From: Chara braunii
Lineage: Eukaryota; Streptophyta; Charophyceae; Charales; Characeae
Direction of reading: 5' to 3'
Length of the DNA stretch: 28,713 bases
Assembly (NCBI GenBank): GCA_003427395.1
Contig: BFEA01000075.1
Coordinates: 2,507,446 to 2,536,158, forward strand
Part shown: positions 28,712 to 28,713 of the stretch, in pieces
Position numbering within the stretch: position 1 is the stretch's first letter
Layout: each line of letters begins with the position of its first letter
Translations under genes and position numbers: made by a program
The notes under the pieces: model-generated
Told to the model about the DNA's origin: nothing
What the model saw: the letters and a program-made list of their open reading frames with translations, nothing else
Databases searched by the model: none

Positions 28712-28713
28712 NG
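28649..28713. repeat. (GA)n microsatellite at window edge
   Basis: GA repeats run to the end of the window, with an unresolved base at 28712. Confidence 0.95.

Overview
The window looks like repeat-dense nuclear DNA from a large eukaryotic genome. A plant-lineage (streptophyte) origin is most likely. The LINE copies carry the C-terminal CCHC-type finger (zf-RVT) typical of plant non-LTR elements, a U6 snRNA pseudogene is present, and one gene-derived piece encodes the C-terminal half of a P4-type ATPase. A charophyte alga such as Chara is a guess I cannot prove from sequence. There is no bacterial-style gene organisation, no CRISPR array and no intact host gene. I found no new functional gene system; the interest lies in retroelement biology.

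Layout. (1) 91-5578: a nearly full-length, decayed LINE on the + strand (endonuclease, reverse transcriptase, finger). It is split at 1690-3025 by a solo-LTR-like insertion flanked by gtaac; removing the insertion rejoins the LINE frame exactly. (2) 6441-6607: a short LTR end fragment. (3) 6597-9974: two retro-insertions stacked on one target site, namely a 5'-truncated retrocopy of a P4-ATPase mRNA and, inserted later, a 5'-truncated LINE. (4) 9975-10176: the 3' tail of another LINE with a terminal hairpin. (5) 10177-11800: non-coding DNA with small repeats. (6) 11800-15007: three diverged LTR-like units. (7) 15153-15442: a seven-unit 41-42 bp minisatellite. (8) 15617-15706: a U6 retropseudogene with an A tail. 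(9) 16130-18757: a weak LTR-like unit and then a well-bounded solo LTR. (10) 19579-21904: two copies of a foldback MITE around another LTR-like relic. (11) 22006-23870: one LTR inserted in opposite orientation into the AAT microsatellite of a related LTR. (12) 23870-28713: unassigned promoter-like DNA with CCAAT boxes and GAAGCTGCGC repeats, split at 25297-27830 by a 5'-truncated LINE with a perfect 15 bp target duplication.

How the parts relate. LINE machinery probably made the P4-ATPase and U6 retrocopies, since all carry A tails and short target duplications. The LTR units share TGT(C/A)ATGA-type ends, a repeated CCACCATAGCCA motif and strong splice-donor-like sites, but I saw no gag or pol anywhere. 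They are therefore solo LTRs or non-autonomous elements.
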